Shown: positions 1-12,310, counted from the first letter of the stretch. The stretch: 64,000 nucleotides of DNA from Hemerocallis citrina (GCA_017893485.1 CM030360.1:12636597-12700596), one strand, 5' to 3'. Numbers and translations: made by a program. The notes: generated by a model not told the origin, from the sequence alone.

Positions 1-20
1 CTAACAGAGAAGAGAGCCAG

Positions 21-80
21 GATCACGTGAATTGCACTGTCCTTATTTTTATGGTCGGTTTAATTATTGTAGGTTAATAA
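21..80. repeat. First copy of a ~70-bp direct repeat, split by a MITE
   Basis: The segment beginning gatcacgtgaattg recurs at 1433-1503. This first copy is interrupted by the MITE at 81-647 and resumes at 648-658 with taataggagtg. The second copy is uninterrupted, so it shows the site without the MITE. The hairpin element 674-1404 lies between the two copies. No coding function is visible. Confidence 0.7.
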
Positions 81-647
81 GAGCATCTGCAGTCGTTGTT
101 TTCCAATTTTTTTTGGGTATTTGGCAAATGAAAATAGAAAATTAGACGGCGCGTTGTAGTGATCGAAAGTTAAATTTTGACCAGACGGAGGATAATCTTT
201 CGTCTTAAAAATTTTTTAGAAATATTTTTTTTTGGCACTAAAGGACCCAAAAAAAAAAAAACCTCCAAAAGTGAGGGACGGTGGTGGATTATATACCGTC
301 CCAACACTTTTGTCTTTAGCCAAATTTGTTAGGACGGTGTATAATCAACCGTCCGACAAATTTTTTTTTTCTTTTTTTAATCGGTTGGGACGGGACATTA
401 TCTATCGTCCGATATAAAAAAAATTAAAGCGACGGAAGATGATCTTTCGTTCGATCAAAAAATTTTAAACGACGGTGGATAATCTATCATCCGGCTATAT
501 TTTGGCAATTGCTATTTCGATTGCCAAATATAGCCGGGTACTATAGCGATTGAACCCAATTTTTGGGTATTTGGCCAATGACTACAAGGGTTTTTTTTTT
601 TCAAATTTTGGAAAATTTGGGAATATGGCAAACGACTACAGATGCTC
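81..647. mobile_element. Tourist-like MITE with GAGCATC termini and TAA target duplication
   Basis: The ends are near-perfect inverted repeats: gagcatctgcagtcgtt at 81-97 and its complement at 631-647, with one mismatch. Both are flanked by TAA (78-80 and 648-650), the target-site class of PIF/Harbinger elements. The interior carries six short palindromic modules of 20-24 bp with GACGG and CCGTC-type ends (184-204, 277-300, 333-353, 389-409, 431-450, 471-491) and one larger hairpin (493-535). It has no coding capacity. The termini and modules match those of the PMD-bearing element at 12311-20653, so it may be a non-autonomous relative. Confidence 0.85.
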
Positions 648-673
648 TAATAGGAGTGTAAGGACACTGCCAA

Positions 674-1404
674 AAAAAATTGAAAGATTTGCTGTACTGA
701 CCAACTTTTCGAAAATATTTTGGGTATGACTCACTTTCAAAAATAATTAGCGATCTGATTCTATTTTAGACACGTCAGAATAAACTGTTATTGGAAATAA
801 CGACATAGGTTATTTACGTGCCATTATTTTCAGTAACATCTATTTTACAATTTTTTTAGCAAGCCGTTATCTGGAATAACGGCATCAGTATATTTCTCTT
901 ACAGGTGTGAATCTTCTAACTTAAAAAAATTCTAAGTATGAAAAACTTATAAATAATACCGTTATCTCCAATAACGGTATTCTAATGACTGATGTCGTTA
1001 TTGGAGATAACGGCATCAGTTATATATCAATAAACTGTTGCCGTTGTTTGGAAACAGTTCATTTATATATAACTGCATTAGTCATTCGAATGCCTTCATT
1101 GGGGTAACGAAATTTTTTTAATGTTTTTTTCACACTTAGAATTTTTTTAAAGTCTGAACATTCACACTTGTAAGAGAAATATACTGATGCTGTTATTCCA
1201 AATACCGGCATGCTAAAAAAAATTTAAAATAGATATCGTTATTGAAAATAACGGCAGGTGTATAACATATACTATTATTTCTAATAACGGTTTACGCTGA
1301 CGTATTTAAAACTATGTCAAATTGCTAATTGTTTTCGGAAGTGGGTCAGACCCCAAATATTTTCAAAGAGTGGGTCAATACAGCAAAAAATTCAAAAAAA
1401 ATTC
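674..1404. mobile_element. Foldback MITE built of repeated AATAACGG palindromes
   Basis: The left half (from 674, around tttgctgtactgacc) is the reverse complement of the right half (ending near 1404), so the whole element can fold into a hairpin. Inside, the motif AATAACGG and its complement recur about seven times as small palindromes, for example around 958-976 and 996-1013. No transposase is encoded and no clear target duplication was seen. Confidence 0.65.
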
Positions 1405-1432
1405 AGCGACAGTTAACATACAAGAGAATCAT

Positions 1433-1503
1433 GATCACGTGAATTGTACTGTGTCCTTACTTTTATGGTCAATTGAATTATTGTAGGTCAATAATAGGAG
1501 TGG
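1433..1503. repeat. Second copy of the ~70-bp direct repeat
   Basis: It matches 21-80 joined to 648-658 with scattered substitutions. It has no MITE in it and acts as the empty-site reference for the MITE at 81-647. Confidence 0.65.
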
Positions 1504-2319
1504 CTTGGTAAGTAGTACTTTAAAAAGAGAGATTGAGGCCCCCCTCTCTCTCTCTCTCTCACTCTCCCTCATTTGCTTGACTTGAATGATGAGTGATGGG
1601 TAATAGAGAAGAGTTTATTGAGTTCTTCATGTTGTATTCATGGCTGCAGGTAAATTTGTTGAGAATTTAACTCTCCAGTTTTTTAAACGTCTTTCTCTTT
1701 ATGTTTTAAATCTGTTTACTTTTAGTCACCCCTCTCTCCTATTAGGAACTTGATGTAGAAGGTATATGGATTGGGAGGCATCGGAAATTTTGGATGGGAT
1801 AGAAGATTGCAGACTTGAAGGTATGACATTTACAAATCTTTGATATTTTACTTTAAAAAGGAAGAGTTTCGAGTTTTTTTTTGTGTATTGCTTTGTTTTA
1901 TATTGTTTGTAAAGACCTAATAATTAATTGTTTACTTCTGATTCAATTTTCAGACTTTCATCAAATTATTTTCAAAAACTTAATCGGGTTGCGTCGATGA
2001 GACCCGTTTGGCATCTCTAACTGTATGATAATTCATGAAAAATGAGCAAAGAAAAATATAGTAATCATAATGGAGACATTCCTTTGGAGACTTCCCCTAA
2101 TTCCTTGAGATTCAATGATATAGATCTGTCTCCTCATCCACTCCTTCCCATTTTCTACCCAACACAGGGCAACAACAAAATCAACGAATTGAGGGAGTCG
2201 AAGAGAAATTAGATATTAGGGTTCTGGGGGTTCTGACCTTGGGGGCGATGTTGAGCTGGTAGACAAGACCGATTCACTTCGGTGTTGAGGTTCTTGCCAG
2301 CATCGGCAGGGCCAGCCTT
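1504..2319. other. Unassigned AT-rich stretch with a (CT)n microsatellite
   Basis: A CT dinucleotide run lies at about 1541-1568. The rest has no long open frame and no recognised terminus. One stretch near 1615-1660 has a possible splice-donor context (ctgcaggtaaat), but nothing around it supports a gene. Confidence 0.4.
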
Positions 2320-2470
2320 GAGCTCACGGGGGCTCGAGGCGAACTTCCAAAATGAGATTCCATACATAATGTGAGAACAAATTTTAAAAAAATAAGATTT
2401 TTTTAAAATTTGTTCTCACATTATGTATGGAACCCCATTTAGGAAGTTCGCCTCGAGCCCCCATGAGCTC
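2320..2470. mobile_element. Short near-perfect hairpin element (hAT-MITE relative)
   Basis: The arms starting gagctcacgggggctcg and ending with its complement pair almost fully around a small A/T-rich loop. The arm sequence ggcgaacttcc and the adjacent cagggccagccttgag resemble the ends of the element at 43535-43740, suggesting a shared family. Confidence 0.6.
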
Positions 2471-2480
2471 ATCCCCTTAC

Positions 2481-2804
2481 GTTGTGCACTAGCTTCCGTG
2501 TGCACTCGGCCTTCGGGATTTCGTATTGACGATCCAAATCGTTCACATTGATCTACACGTCTAAATTAGTCTAAATATATAAAATCAACTCATTTGAAAT
2601 TCATTTGCACATCCATATAAGTGTTACAAAATTTATGACTGAATATCTTTTTTTTTATAATGACATGGTGGATGGACAAATGAGTTTCAAATGATTTGAT
2701 TTTATATAATTAGACTAATTTAGATATGTAAGATCAATCTGAACGGTTTGAATCGTCCATACAAAGGCCCGAAGGCCGAGTGCACACGGAAGCTAATGCA
2801 CAAC
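2481..2804. mobile_element. 324-bp MITE with long terminal inverted repeats
   Basis: The left end gttgtgcactagcttccg and onward is mirrored by cggaagctaatgcacaac at the right end, and pairing continues inward for tens of bases. There is no coding capacity. The target duplication is not clear because the element is tightly flanked by other repeats. Confidence 0.75.
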
Positions 2805-2807
2805 GGA

Positions 2808-2808
<1 letters not shown>

Positions 2809-2870
<62 letters not shown>
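2809..2870. repeat. Compound (TA)n(GA)n microsatellite
   Basis: An alternating TA run passes directly into a GA run between two foldback elements. Apparent short reading frames across it are translations of the simple repeat. Confidence 0.9.
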
Positions 2871-2872
<2 letters not shown>

Positions 2873-3254
2873 CATATAAAGTATAAGGAAATTTTGCCTC
2901 ATACAAAGTCATTATACTCACTTGGTGGAGCCCTTTATGGAAGATCCACTCAGTCTATCATGTTTATCATGCTAATGGATGTATATGTAGGAAAAATCAA
3001 GTGGTTTGGAGGTCATTCATCCATGCATCATGTGGTTGAATAATGAACGATTTCAACAGTAATACAAATTGAACTGCAAATTGGACTCACATGATGCATG
3101 GGTGAATGACCTCAAAACCACTTGATTTTTTTAATACATAAATCAATTGATATAATAAACATGATTGACGGAGTGGATCTTCCATGAGGGTCCCACCAAG
3201 TGAATCTAATCACTTTGTATGAGAAAAATTTCCTCATACAAATATGAGGCTCAC
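2868..3254. mobile_element. Foldback MITE with ~190-bp arms
   Basis: The left-arm segments (ctcatacaaagtc, cacttggtgg, gaagatccact, aaccacttgattt on the opposite strand) reappear in reverse complement order on the right, ending near gaggctcac. The flanks are simple repeats, (GA)n on the left and (TA)n at 3258-3303 on the right, so no target duplication can be read. Confidence 0.7.

Positions 3255-3257
<3 letters not shown>

Positions 3258-3303
<46 letters not shown>
3258..3303. repeat. (TA)n microsatellite
   Basis: Pure TA dinucleotide run. Confidence 0.9.
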
Positions 3304-3309
<6 letters not shown>

Positions 3310-4194
3310 AAAACCAGATATTTTATTACTATAATATTCTAGTACTTAAAGCTACTCATTCTTGCAATCCTTGCAGCAAACTAACTAATTAATTGTTCAT
3401 TATCAAGTTTTTCTACCATTCTCTTCTCAATACATTGTACATTTAGTTCATTCAATCTCTCTTGAGACATGGTTGAACAAAGATACAAATTTCAACTTTA
3501 AAAAACTTATTTCTGTAGAAGCAACAGTAATCGATATGGCCAACGATATTCTGTACGCGATGCATGCAATTTTTTTTAAATTGTGTTTATTTTAACCATA
3601 TTCTGAGCTTCTAGGGCCGTGGGCAGCACCAATTTTTTCTACTCTTTTATGTCGGTTATGAACATTCATGTTGACATATTAAATGTCACTATTGTGCCAC
3701 TGTCACTATTGTTGTTCTGAAAAAATCGACATATATAGGTTTTTTATAGCCCTCTAAAAATGGCAAAAAAATCGGAGGTCCGAGACGGCTGCCTCTCACC
3801 CCTCCATGTGGCTGACAGAGTATCGGTAGCTAGGTGTGGAGCTTCATCTGATCTAGAAGAGCACGATATACTCCTTTACTAAATGACTCCATACAGTCTA
3901 GAATTCTGTAAGAGAAAGTAGATTTTATATTTTTAGTTCACTGTCTCAGTTGTCTGCATTTGCACAGGATATAGAATCATAAAATATTTACTGGGTAGAA
4001 TACTCGCATGAACTTTTCAACTAGAGTTTATATTTGACTCAAATTTTTATACAAGTTTGTTCTTTACTCAGAAGAATCTCACTTCGAATATGTTCTGTAC
4101 AAGGATTAATTATCTCAACCATTTGCATCTTGTACTACATTCCAAATGAGCATATAAAAATGTTCATTTCTGTGTAAATTAGGCTAATTACTGG
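3304..4194. other. Unassigned intergenic stretch
   Basis: There is no open frame of note, no inverted termini and no match to other parts of the window. It ends with the target duplication of hAT-A. Confidence 0.4.
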
Positions 4195-4202
4195 AAAATG
4201 AC

Positions 4203-7200
4203 TAGGGTTGGAATTCGGGTCGAACGGGACGGGCCGGGCCAGACCCGTCAGGTTGGATGTTGACTTGGACGGGTTCGGGCCGGGTCGGTGGCTTAAACGG
4301 GCCGGGCCGGGTCGAAAAGTGGCAATGGTGACCTGCTTAACCCGTGAACCCTTTCGGGTCCAACCCGGGTCGGGTCGAGTCGGTTCGGTTCGCGAGTTGG
4401 ACCGTTTAGATAGGTTTTTTAAAAAAAAACTTAAAATAATAATAATAATAACAATAATAATAATTAAAAATCGTAATAATCATAATAAGATTGAAAGAGT
4501 GAAATTGGCAAAAAATATTGAAATATTATTCATATGATTTTAAGTTATACAAGTTTCACAATTTCTAATGAAATAAAGAATTCAATTCACAAATTTGTTT
4601 TATACACTAACATATTTCTTATATACAATTTCAATTTACTTCAATTTTTTTAATTTAAAATAATAAGCACAGATATAATACAATTATTTTTATCTATTTA
4701 CAATTGTTTTCAAGTTGATGGCATTGAATTTATTGTTGTTGGTCTTGAATTCTTCATTTTGGTTACTATTGTTGTTGTTATTGTTGTTGTTGTTGTTCTT
4801 CCGGCAAGTTGCTCCCACTTGTGGACGTAGATAATGCTTTTCTTTGTGTCCTATCTTCAGCCTTCAGTCAGTCTTCTGTACAAACGAGTATCTCTAACGT
4901 TAACGTGTCGGGCTTCAAGCGATTCCTGTAATCAGTTAGAACTCTAGTACTTGAAGAAAATGTACTTTCAGAAGCAACTATAGAGACAGCAGGAGTTAGT
5001 AAATCTTTAGCCATGATTGACAGAATACTATAAGTGTGTTCATGGTCTTTCTACCATTGTAAAATATTTAGTGGAGAAGAAGAAAATTCAGAATCTTGTT
5101 GGTTATACCAATTTAATTCATTTGGTTGATTAGTCCTAGGTTTTTTGGATTAAATTTGTGCAAGTAAATTAAATGTTCTATCATCAAATTTACTCCTATC
5201 CTTATCTTTGGAACTACCAGAAGAAGAACTAACTACAGAAGTTGTACTACTTGAAGCAAAAGATCGATTATAATAATCATACAAGTTATTTAATGTAGAT
5301 TCAAATTTAACTAAAAAAGAAGCATAATTAATTATTATTTCTACATTTTTCTCAAGTAATGCAAAAAATATTTCAATCAAACTTTTCGTATCTTCTAATT
5401 TGATATGAGAATCCATAACGGTAGCAACATAAATCAACATAGGAGGAGGATAATAATACTTCAAAAACTTTTTGTATGCAGGTTTTACAATATCACCAAC
5501 ATAAGTATCATTTAACATTTCGTTAAATGTTTGCATCATACTAACTAATGAAATAAAAATACTACTAGAAGTAGATTCATATGTTTTTGAAAATTTTAAA
5601 GTTGCGGTTTTAAAAGATTCTAAAAATTTCAACAAAGATTCGGCATAAAACCAATAGGTGGGAGTCATTTCAAAATTTGACATATTTTTTGCGATACAAA
5701 AATTATTTATAACTATTTTATATTTGGTAACAACATGTAGTAAATCAAAAGTAGAGTTCCATCGGTGTTTAACATCCTTTGGAAATCTTCTAAAAGGTAC
5801 ATTTGAAATCCTACATCAATTTTTTCATTCTTGAAATATGCTGGGACTTAATGCAATAAAATGTACACAATTTCTAATTTTAAGTATATATGGATCGGCT
5901 ATTTTTAATGCATCTCGAACACATAAATTTAAAATATTATATGCACATCTAATATAAAAAATATTGTCAGATGGAGGGTTTAATGCGGATTTTAAAATAG
6001 TAATTGTTGCATTGTTGTTAGATGCATTATCAAAACTAATACACATAATTTTATCGCGAATATGAAAAACATCACAAATTTCTAAAATACGGTTTGCTAT
6101 TTCAGCGCCACTATGGAGATATGATAACGCGGTAAGTGATATGTTTCTTTTTTGAAGAATCCAACCATTGTCGATCCAATGATAGGTTATTCCCATCGTT
6201 GGAATATTGTTGAAACCCGTCCAACAATTCGAAGTTAAACTAACTCTACAAGTTAAATTCCATAAAATTACAATCAAAGCATCCTTCATTTCATTGTACA
6301 CTTTAAAATAATTCGATTTGCAAGTATTTCTCAGGATTCTTCTAAAATGAGGGTTTAAAGCCGTTTGATTAAAATTTTCCAAGTTCCTACTCTCGGAATT
6401 GAAAAATGGTAACTCTTCCTTTATTACTAATCGGACCATTTCCCGACGAACAAGATCGAGATCATAAGGGTGGCTATCAACTAGACCGGTTCTAAGGTTG
6501 ATTTTTTGTTGGCCGGGTAGGTCAACAAGAATGTCATTATGGTTATGTTGGATGTGTCTACTAATTGTACCGGTACCATCATCCCTCTTGAATTTGTATG
6601 TCTTAGAACATGATTTACAAACTTTTAACTCTATACTCGGATTTTCTTCGTCCGGGATAAAATCGTAAAATTTATGCCAATCACTACTTTCTTCTCTACT
6701 TTTCCTACCACTACAGGGTTGTATGGTTTCGGTTAGTTGTTGTTCTTCTTCTTCTAATTGTATGTCACCTACAACCTCGTCGTGTGTACCTCATTGTTGG
6801 GTAGGATGATCATGGTACTCATCGGCGGGCTCACTAATTGGGACAATTGGTGGCCTACGGAAAGTGCCGGTGGAATTTTGTCCACTTTGGCTACGACCGC
6901 TACCGTGTGATCTAGACATAATGCAGTAATGTATGTAAAAAAATAATAATACAATGTAGGAGCAATGAGTTATAAAAAAAAATTTAGAAAACAAGAAGGT
7001 TGAAATAGAGAAGATTAAAAAACCAATAATAATTATAACTACAACAAAAATAAAATAAGAAGAGAGGTATGAAATTTTGATACCGTTCACCATGGATACG
7101 CGTATATAAAAAAATCCGTGAAAATAAGAATAGAAGTAGAAGTAGAATTCCTCAAATTCGGAATTGAAGAGTTGAGGAGATCTTGTAGGAGAGTTGAAGA

Positions 7201-7787
7201 CTTGATCACTTGGAGTTGGACAAGAGTTGAAGAGTTGAAGACGTTGAATTTTGATTTCGATACGATCGGAATTTGATCGTGTATATGCCTTGAACACTTG
7301 TTTATTCAATACTTCAATTGTTCACAAATTGCTTAGAAATGAGTAATAATAGTAGAGAGAGTAAGAGAGTAATGTGTGATTTTTTTGAGGGGTTTTGGGG
7401 GGTATTTATAGGCTATAAATAAAAAAAAACCCAAAAAAAATAAGCAAAACGGCTCTAAAGAGCCGTTTGAGCTCTCTGGTGAATAGTGCCCAGCGGCACG
7501 CTGACCCGCGGGTCAACGGTTGGCCCGTGGCTGGTCGAATGTTTGATCCGTTCGGGTCAAACGGTTCGTAACCTGTGGGTCGACCCACGGGTTGGCGGGC
7601 GGGTTGGGGTATTTTTAACGGGTTCGCGGGCCGGATTAGACGGGTTCGATTCGGTATTTTGGCGATCCGGGTCGACCCGTTATTGTTCACGGGTTCGACC
7701 CGAACCCGCACCGCACTTACACGGGCCGGGTTAACCGGGCGGGCCGCGGGCAGGTCAGCAGTTGACCCGGCCCACTTGCCATCCCTA
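4203..7787 (-). mobile_element. hAT-A: complete but defective Ac-like hAT element
   Basis: The termini are TAGGGTTGGAA on the left and the complement of TAGGGATGGCAA on the right, typical of Ac-like hAT ends. The flanking 8-bp duplications are aaaatgac (4195-4202) and taaatgac (7788-7795), agreeing at 7 of 8 positions. Both subterminal regions are GC-rich clusters of CGGGTC-type repeats, as expected for transposase-binding subterminal repeats. The element is a sister of hAT-B (31663-35261) in the opposite orientation and of nearly equal length (3585 versus 3599 bp). Confidence 0.93.
4840..6760 (-). pseudogene. hAT transposase (BED finger, RNase H-like core, hATC) of hAT-A, disabled
   Basis: Read on the minus strand, a BED-type zinc finger (CKSC ... 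HIQHNH) lies near 6540-6640. The catalytic-core region follows at 6439-5825, with motifs such as SNCWTGFNNIPTMG and ISFDNASNN, then the segment 5683-5150. An hATC dimerisation region lies near 5060-4850 (VASES ... LTDYRNRLKPDT). Breaks are in-frame stops where tryptophan is expected, including two TGA codons just after 5825 and a TAG at 5051-5053. The TAG is shared with hAT-B. The family normally encodes one protein of 600-700 residues that cuts and joins DNA in the nucleus. This copy cannot make it. Confidence 0.88.
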
Positions 7788-7795
7788 TAAATGAC

Positions 7796-8184
7796 TACTT
7801 CCTCCAAATGCAACGAGTGCTCTTAAGATCACTGGAGATATCCTAATTACTCAAGCTAGTTTCATATCTAATCTAGCATAAAGAAGACAGAGAAAAATTT
7901 AAAGATCAATTAATGAAGATACATGGTATAAGTGACCACAAACTAAAAGCCCTTCCAATCTCCTCTGCAATGTGAACCAGAATATACATCATAGTCACCA
8001 TCCTAATACAATGTTCCCTCATCGCGTTTGTCACAGGGTCTACCACCAATAGCATCGACCCTCCCGCACCAATCCATCAACCCACTCTCGATGATAGCTG
8101 TACAGTTGGCCTAGGACAAAAATACACTAAGAATTTAAAATAAAACTCTCCCTTAATCCAATACTCTCCTTAAAATCTACTAGA
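7796..8184. other. Unassigned spacer between hAT elements
   Basis: No recognisable frame, repeat or terminus. Confidence 0.4.
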
Positions 8185-8908
8185 CAGTTAAAATTGATTT
8201 TTGGAACTAATCGGTCTAGGAGCGATTAATGATTAATCGGTTAATCAAAAAATAATCAAGGATTAAATCAGAAAAATTATTATACACACACATATATATA
8301 TATTATTAAAAAAAGATATATCCTTCATTATGTAGCAAGCCTAAATTCTAACATAAAACTATTATGAGATTATCATATAGGAACATACTTATAGAGAAAA
8401 AGGAGGAGTACTTGGTTTGAGCTGGGTTTGAATTCTGAATGTGGGTCGGGTCGGGTTTGCTAGTCAGTTCCATCAAATAAAAACGATCGGGGAGGAGGTG
8501 CAGCAGATGCAGGTTGGGTCAAGTATGCGACAATGCAGGGAGAGCGACGGCGGGTCGGGTTTGGGTTTGCTCGAGGAAGAAAAAGAGAATCAGTTTGGGT
8601 TTGAGTTTGCACGAGGAGAAAGAAGAGCGGCGACTTATCAGGGTTGGGTTTGCGCGAGGACTAGAAGGTGTTTGAATTTTGGATTTGAATTTGAGTTTGG
8701 GCCGGATTGAGCCCAAATAATACAAACAAGCATAAAAATTAAAGAAGATTTAATCGGTTAATTAGCCACTTAAAATCGGCTGATTAACCACTAATCAACT
8801 GATTATACCCGATTAAATCACTAACTATTAAAATATTATAAATCGCTAAAAAATAATCTCTTAGCCTCCGATTAGCGATTAATCGGGCGTAATCGAAAAT
8901 TTTAACTG
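8185..8908. mobile_element. Non-autonomous hAT-like TIR element
   Basis: The inverted termini are CAGTTAAAATT at 8185 and its complement ending at 8908. Subterminal regions are rich in (c)gattaatcgg-type repeats in both orientations, a hAT-style arrangement. The interior is G-rich (ggtttgggtttg) and yields only meaningless frames. The flanks ctactaga and cttagaaa do not form a clean 8-bp duplication. Confidence 0.65.
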
Positions 8909-9480
8909 CTTAGAAAATCTGTTACGTTCCGTGTTCCAATGTACGGTTTATGTGATTTCTAGATGATGATGATTTTTTAGTTTAATTTTATTTTTTGTTC
9001 ATGTGATCATTATTGTCTGCGTGGATGTGTTAATAAATAAATATCTTGTTGAGCTTATAACTGTATAGCTTATGGAAGATGTCGTACCATTCACTGGATA
9101 TTAGTCGCGTGTCTGTAGTTCGGGAGGGGGGGGAGGGGGAGACAGGTTTTTAGTGGTAACCCCACCTTAATGCATGAATACATCATAAGAACTTATAAGT
9201 GTGTGTAGCATGATGCATTCTATATGAGAGAGAAACATGCAAAAAAACATGCACATACAATCTATAAATACACAACCACATTTATATATCATTTGGTTTA
9301 AGAAACATGTATTGCATTAATCAAAAGTGCATATATATTATGGAACTTTAATTATAAAAATTAAGCATTACATATATCATTCCAATCCAAATATCTTATT
9401 TATGATAGCATGATTGAGATACTCTTTGATGAAGAAATACAAAATACAACAAAAGCTTGAGAATCATAAATTCAAGGAAA
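8909..9480. other. Unassigned AT-rich spacer
   Basis: A G-tract lies near 9124-9140. No frame or terminus was recognised. Confidence 0.4.
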
Positions 9481-9505
9481 ACATGTTCTTCAAATTCTTC
9501 AAGCC

Positions 9506-10390
9506 CTAAAATTCTCCCCCGTTTTGGAACACAACAAAAGGGAGATACTCCATATCGTCGTCATCCTCATCTTCGCTGCCAACATTCTCCTCCGCATTGT
9601 CGTTGTTGTCGTCGTCACCATCACTAGATCGAAAAGGATGAGGAAGTGGCTTCCATCCTTCTTTTTTGTTCATGTAATCTAGTGAGGTGAGGTAGTAGCG
9701 ATGCATGAGATCTTTTATATGGTCAAATTGCTCGTATATCGTATCAAAGGATTGTTCATGCGAGGAGGTGGCAGACTTCTTTCTAAGCGATCTCCCGGCC
9801 ATAGGCACTTCAGTAGCCATTTGAAATGGAAGAATAGGTTGATTTGACTTGCTGAGAATGTATTTGTCGATGTCAATGCCAGATTCAATAGCATGGTTAT
9901 ATGTTATAGTGCTAAAAGATAGAGCACGAGTACTAGTAAAAGCAAAATTCACAGTTTGAATGATGAAAGAGGGTAAATCAAAGTTATATGCACCAATAAC
10001 AAGAAAGAGAACGAAGGATTGGCCGAGGCCAATGTCAGTCTTGTCATTCAAATATTAGCATTGATGATCTTATTCAAGATACAAGAGACATCGGTAAAAT
10101 CAGTAGGCTTGGGTTTCTTAATGGACCGAACATTGGGCTTGAGTATCATGCTAAGGATGAGATTGCGATCATGACCAGGTTTATATTAAAGGGAGTCGAA
10201 ATCAAGAGGATAAACATCAAATTCACCAATACGAAGAGAATAAAATGATTTTAAATAGAAGGTTGTAATCTCCATTGGTTTACCAAAAAATGATAAGAGG
10301 CGATGGAAAGTTCGCTGAAATTAATACAAGATTGGCATAATATTGGCTAGTGACAAAGTCGGAATGAATCTATGGGTTTATCAAGAGCCT
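9506..10390 (-). pseudogene. Decayed reading frame with acidic C-terminus, function unknown
   Basis: A 181-codon open frame (10051-9506) ends in a strongly acidic stretch (GDDDNNDNAEENVGSEDEDD). Upstream on the same strand, in a broken frame, 10390-10060 still reads as protein-like sequence (for example FGKPMEITTFYLKSFYSLR and KPGHDRNLILSMILKP). This looks like the tail of a plant transposon-associated protein of the putative plant transposon/gag type, but no diagnostic motif is present. It lies just outside the giant palindrome. Confidence 0.4.
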
Positions 10391-10396
10391 AAAAAA

Positions 10397-12310
10397 ATGT
10401 AATTTACATGCTTATAATCTTTTGCTAATATATTGGAAATCCATGAAAATCATTATGTATTAAGAGGATAAATAAAGTTTTTGATGACTATCATATGAAT
10501 TACATGTGCAAATAGTCTACCTATTAATTATATTAACTACAACAATGTGAGAAAATGCTTTCACATATAGATAAAGGAAAAACCTTCTACGAAGCCTATC
10601 ATTACCAAACCCAATCTCGCAACAAATTGTGGGTCAGTGCATGAATTGTGCACAGATTATTGAATAAGTGTAATTTGCGATAACTGCTAAAAAGATTATT
10701 ATTTGTTGGGATTCATTCATCATAGAACCCAATCTTAAAACGCAGTTAGGGATGACAAAAGTTTGTGATAGGTTAGTTACTGGGTTTTACTATGATGGAA
10801 TCAATCAACAACCAAGACAACAAAGTTTTCAACCAAATCTTTTAGGTGGAAGAGACTTACCTATAAGTTCTAAATTTCAAGGGGATAATCTATAGTCATT
10901 TCTGGCATCTTTTCATTTAAAAAGAATCGATGAAGCATAGTACTATAATAGATTTTTAATTAGGAAATATTTACTTTAAGATTGTTACAAGAGACTTTGG
11001 ACATGCAACGAATGATGAAATGTCTGAACAAACTTAATCATAAATAGAATTTGATGTAATTAATCATAAGATATGTGATCACAAGGCACTGATCATATTT
11101 TGCGGAATAGATGTAAAACTTTTGTTATTGAGTCATTAGCAAAATTAATAATTTTAGTGGTAAGACAATGCAAAAAATCGTCTACACTTAAGACAGTAGT
11201 GCACACTTCTAAGAAAATGAAGTTTTCTATTGATGATTGACTACTACATGCACGTAATAAACCAATGAGGAAAAAAAAAGTTAAATCAACTACCACGGAA
11301 AACAAGAAACAAATGTTAATATGATAAATGGTTTTAATAATCATAAGATGCACACTACTCATAATAAATCATGGTTCACAATAAGGCCGGAGAGCCCAAT
11401 CTAGACCATTCATTTTATTCTACATGCATAAAATAGTCTTAAGGATGAGCGATCAAGTCAACTAAATTTCCTTTTTTCCTTGCATCATATCCTTGAAAAA
11501 ATAAAGAGTTTTCATCTATGTTTTTTTTAGAGTTTAATGCATTATGCAAAAAATTCGAAATGTCTTAATGTCATCCAGGAAGCACGTATACTTTCAAATG
11601 GTCGACATACCCGTGTCGGGTGCCTATCGGGTGCTGATACTCCTTGGGTACTCCCAGGTGTATACCCAAGGAGCACCCAATTTTTTAAATGCATTTTTCA
11701 CAACTTTTAGACAGAATTATATTTAGATAAATGCATGGGGTCCTAGAGTAATTTCAAAAGTTTGTTGTTTACAATTATGCTCAAATACAAAACAAGACTA
11801 CCCAAAGGTTTGATAGTTAGATTATCATTTCTTTTTGCTAAAATGCTCATAATTATAATGTATTCTTATAGTTCTATGAAATGGTTTAAATGTTTGCATT
11901 TTTAACAAGAAAAATATTTTTGTATCTATAAATATAATATAAATTATTTTATATTTAACGTACCCACAACGCACCCGTATCCTACTTTTTTGTAAATTCA
12001 CGTATCCCCGTACCCGTGTCGTGTCGTACCCGCACCCTGTACCCGTATCCGTGCTTCATAGGATATCATATCATTCGACTGTTGCAAGCATGTAGGCCTA
12101 GATGTACTGTTCTAATCAAACATATCATGAGCATGGGTATGTTGGGTTCTATTGACCCCTGAGTTACACGTGTCATACTGCCCCCTGAGAGATCTCTCTC
12201 CACTTCTGATTCGGGTGTGTCCAACTAATCTGTCATTCATATTTTTTGTAATCTTTTATTTAGAAAGATAGTATTAATAAAATTCATATCAAAATATGTT
12301 TACTCCGTTA
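10397..12310. repeat. Giant palindrome, outer part of the left arm
   Basis: Read in reverse complement, this stretch matches 43848-46561 plus 22324-22414 in collinear order. Examples are 12062-12136 versus 44440-44510, 11090-11480 versus 44560-44990, 10700-10800 versus 45890-46000 and 10480-10600 versus 46385-46500. Identity is roughly 75-85% by eye. It contains one insert absent from the other arm (11575-12062) and lacks the Helitron, hAT-like and solo-LTR inserts found there. The arm continues after the PMD element at 20654. Confidence 0.88.
11575..12062. mobile_element. 488-bp TIR element with CACGGATACGGGTAC termini
   Basis: The element is bounded by ccaggaagcacg on the left and cgtgcttcatagg on the right, imperfect inverted repeats with GTACCCG-type subterminal repeats. 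The homologous place in the other palindrome arm (near 44520) lacks it. Flanks atgtcat and atatcat may be a degenerate duplication. A truncated inverted relative lies at 63151-63570. Confidence 0.75.

Noticed and set aside
4208..4537. Arg/Gly-rich open frame on the plus strand at the left end of hAT-A
   Set aside because: It is a translation of the GC-rich cgggtc subterminal repeats and disagrees with the transposase on the other strand.
7406..7813. Overlapping open frames on both strands at the right end of hAT-A
   Set aside because: Same subterminal repeat composition; mirrored in hAT-B (31628-31960) where the frames differ.
8441..8725. Frames of 68-89 codons inside the 8185-8908 element
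   Set aside because: They come from ggtttgggtttg-type repeats; no domain, both strands open.
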